DNA from: Aquisalinus sp.
GTDB taxonomy: Bacteria > Pseudomonadota > Alphaproteobacteria > Caulobacterales > Parvularculaceae
Length of the DNA: 41,480 bases
Assembly (NCBI GenBank): GCA_022763115.1
Contig: JALEGJ010000071.1
Coordinates: 1-41,480, forward strand
Direction: 5' to 3'
The position numbers and the translations under genes were made by a program. The notes under the pieces are model-generated. The model was given only the letters and a program-made list of their open reading frames with translations, was not told where the DNA came from and searched no databases. Below are positions 41,440-41,480 of the stretch, one piece after another. The first letter of the stretch is position 1, and the number at the start of each line of letters is the position of its first letter.

Positions 41440-41480
41440 AGAGATTGTCGCTGAGATTGAATGAGTGTTAGTGTTTAGCA

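Overview
The window looks like chromosomal DNA from a rod-shaped alphaproteobacterium whose order I cannot fix. The evidence is the run ftsZ-lpxC-bamD-recN-ligA, a GTTC-N7-GTTC LexA box at recN, TTAACCAT motifs of the kind CtrA binds, an F1-ATPase zeta inhibitor (DUF1476), and an mreBCD-mrdA-rodA shape operon. I saw no rRNA, tRNA, CRISPR array, prophage or intact insertion sequence.

Layout. 1-3.6 kb: a CHASE2 adenylate cyclase, a small membrane protein, and a decayed second copy of the cyclase 3' end beside a copy of the ftsZ upstream sequence. 3.6-7.0 kb: a LysR regulator diverging from an SMP-30-like beta-propeller protein, then a serine hydrolase. 7.1-15.9 kb: ftsZ, lpxC, bamD, recN and ligA, with a higBA toxin-antitoxin module between bamD and recN. 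15.9-19.05 kb: a DUF6460-like protein, mscS, aroC and pdxH. 19.05-23.5 kb: purC-purS-purQ-purL on the minus strand, with a BolA domain joined to the PurL C-terminus. 23.7-26.9 kb: the ATPase inhibitor, an SDR oxidoreductase, a DoxX-like protein, a frameshifted sulfurtransferase, a periplasmic thioredoxin-like protein and a small acidic protein. 27.0-30.8 kb: a signalling cluster with a receiver protein carrying an unusual C-terminal module, a CheY-like regulator and a PAS/GAF histidine kinase. 31-32.6 kb: a DUF481 protein and a TVP38-type membrane protein. 32.7-38.4 kb: mreB-mreC-mreD-mrdA-rodA. 38.4-41.4 kb: an Hpt protein, an NSS-family Na+ symporter and a proline iminopeptidase.

How the genes work together. 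Division (ftsZ) and elongation (mre/rod) genes sit with envelope genes (lpxC, bamD), repair genes (recN, ligA) and purine synthesis. ftsZ has CtrA-like sites but lacks the usual ftsQ/ftsA neighbours. recN and higBA diverge from one region holding a LexA box and a HigA-type palindrome, so the toxin module may be linked to the SOS response.

The most unusual items are the PurL-BolA fusion with a retained internal ribosome binding site, the extra ~90-residue segment inside PurL, the receiver protein with a degenerate kinase-like C-terminus, the shared SOS/higBA control region, and the rearranged cyclase remnant. All function calls come from reading the sequence by eye; no database search was run.
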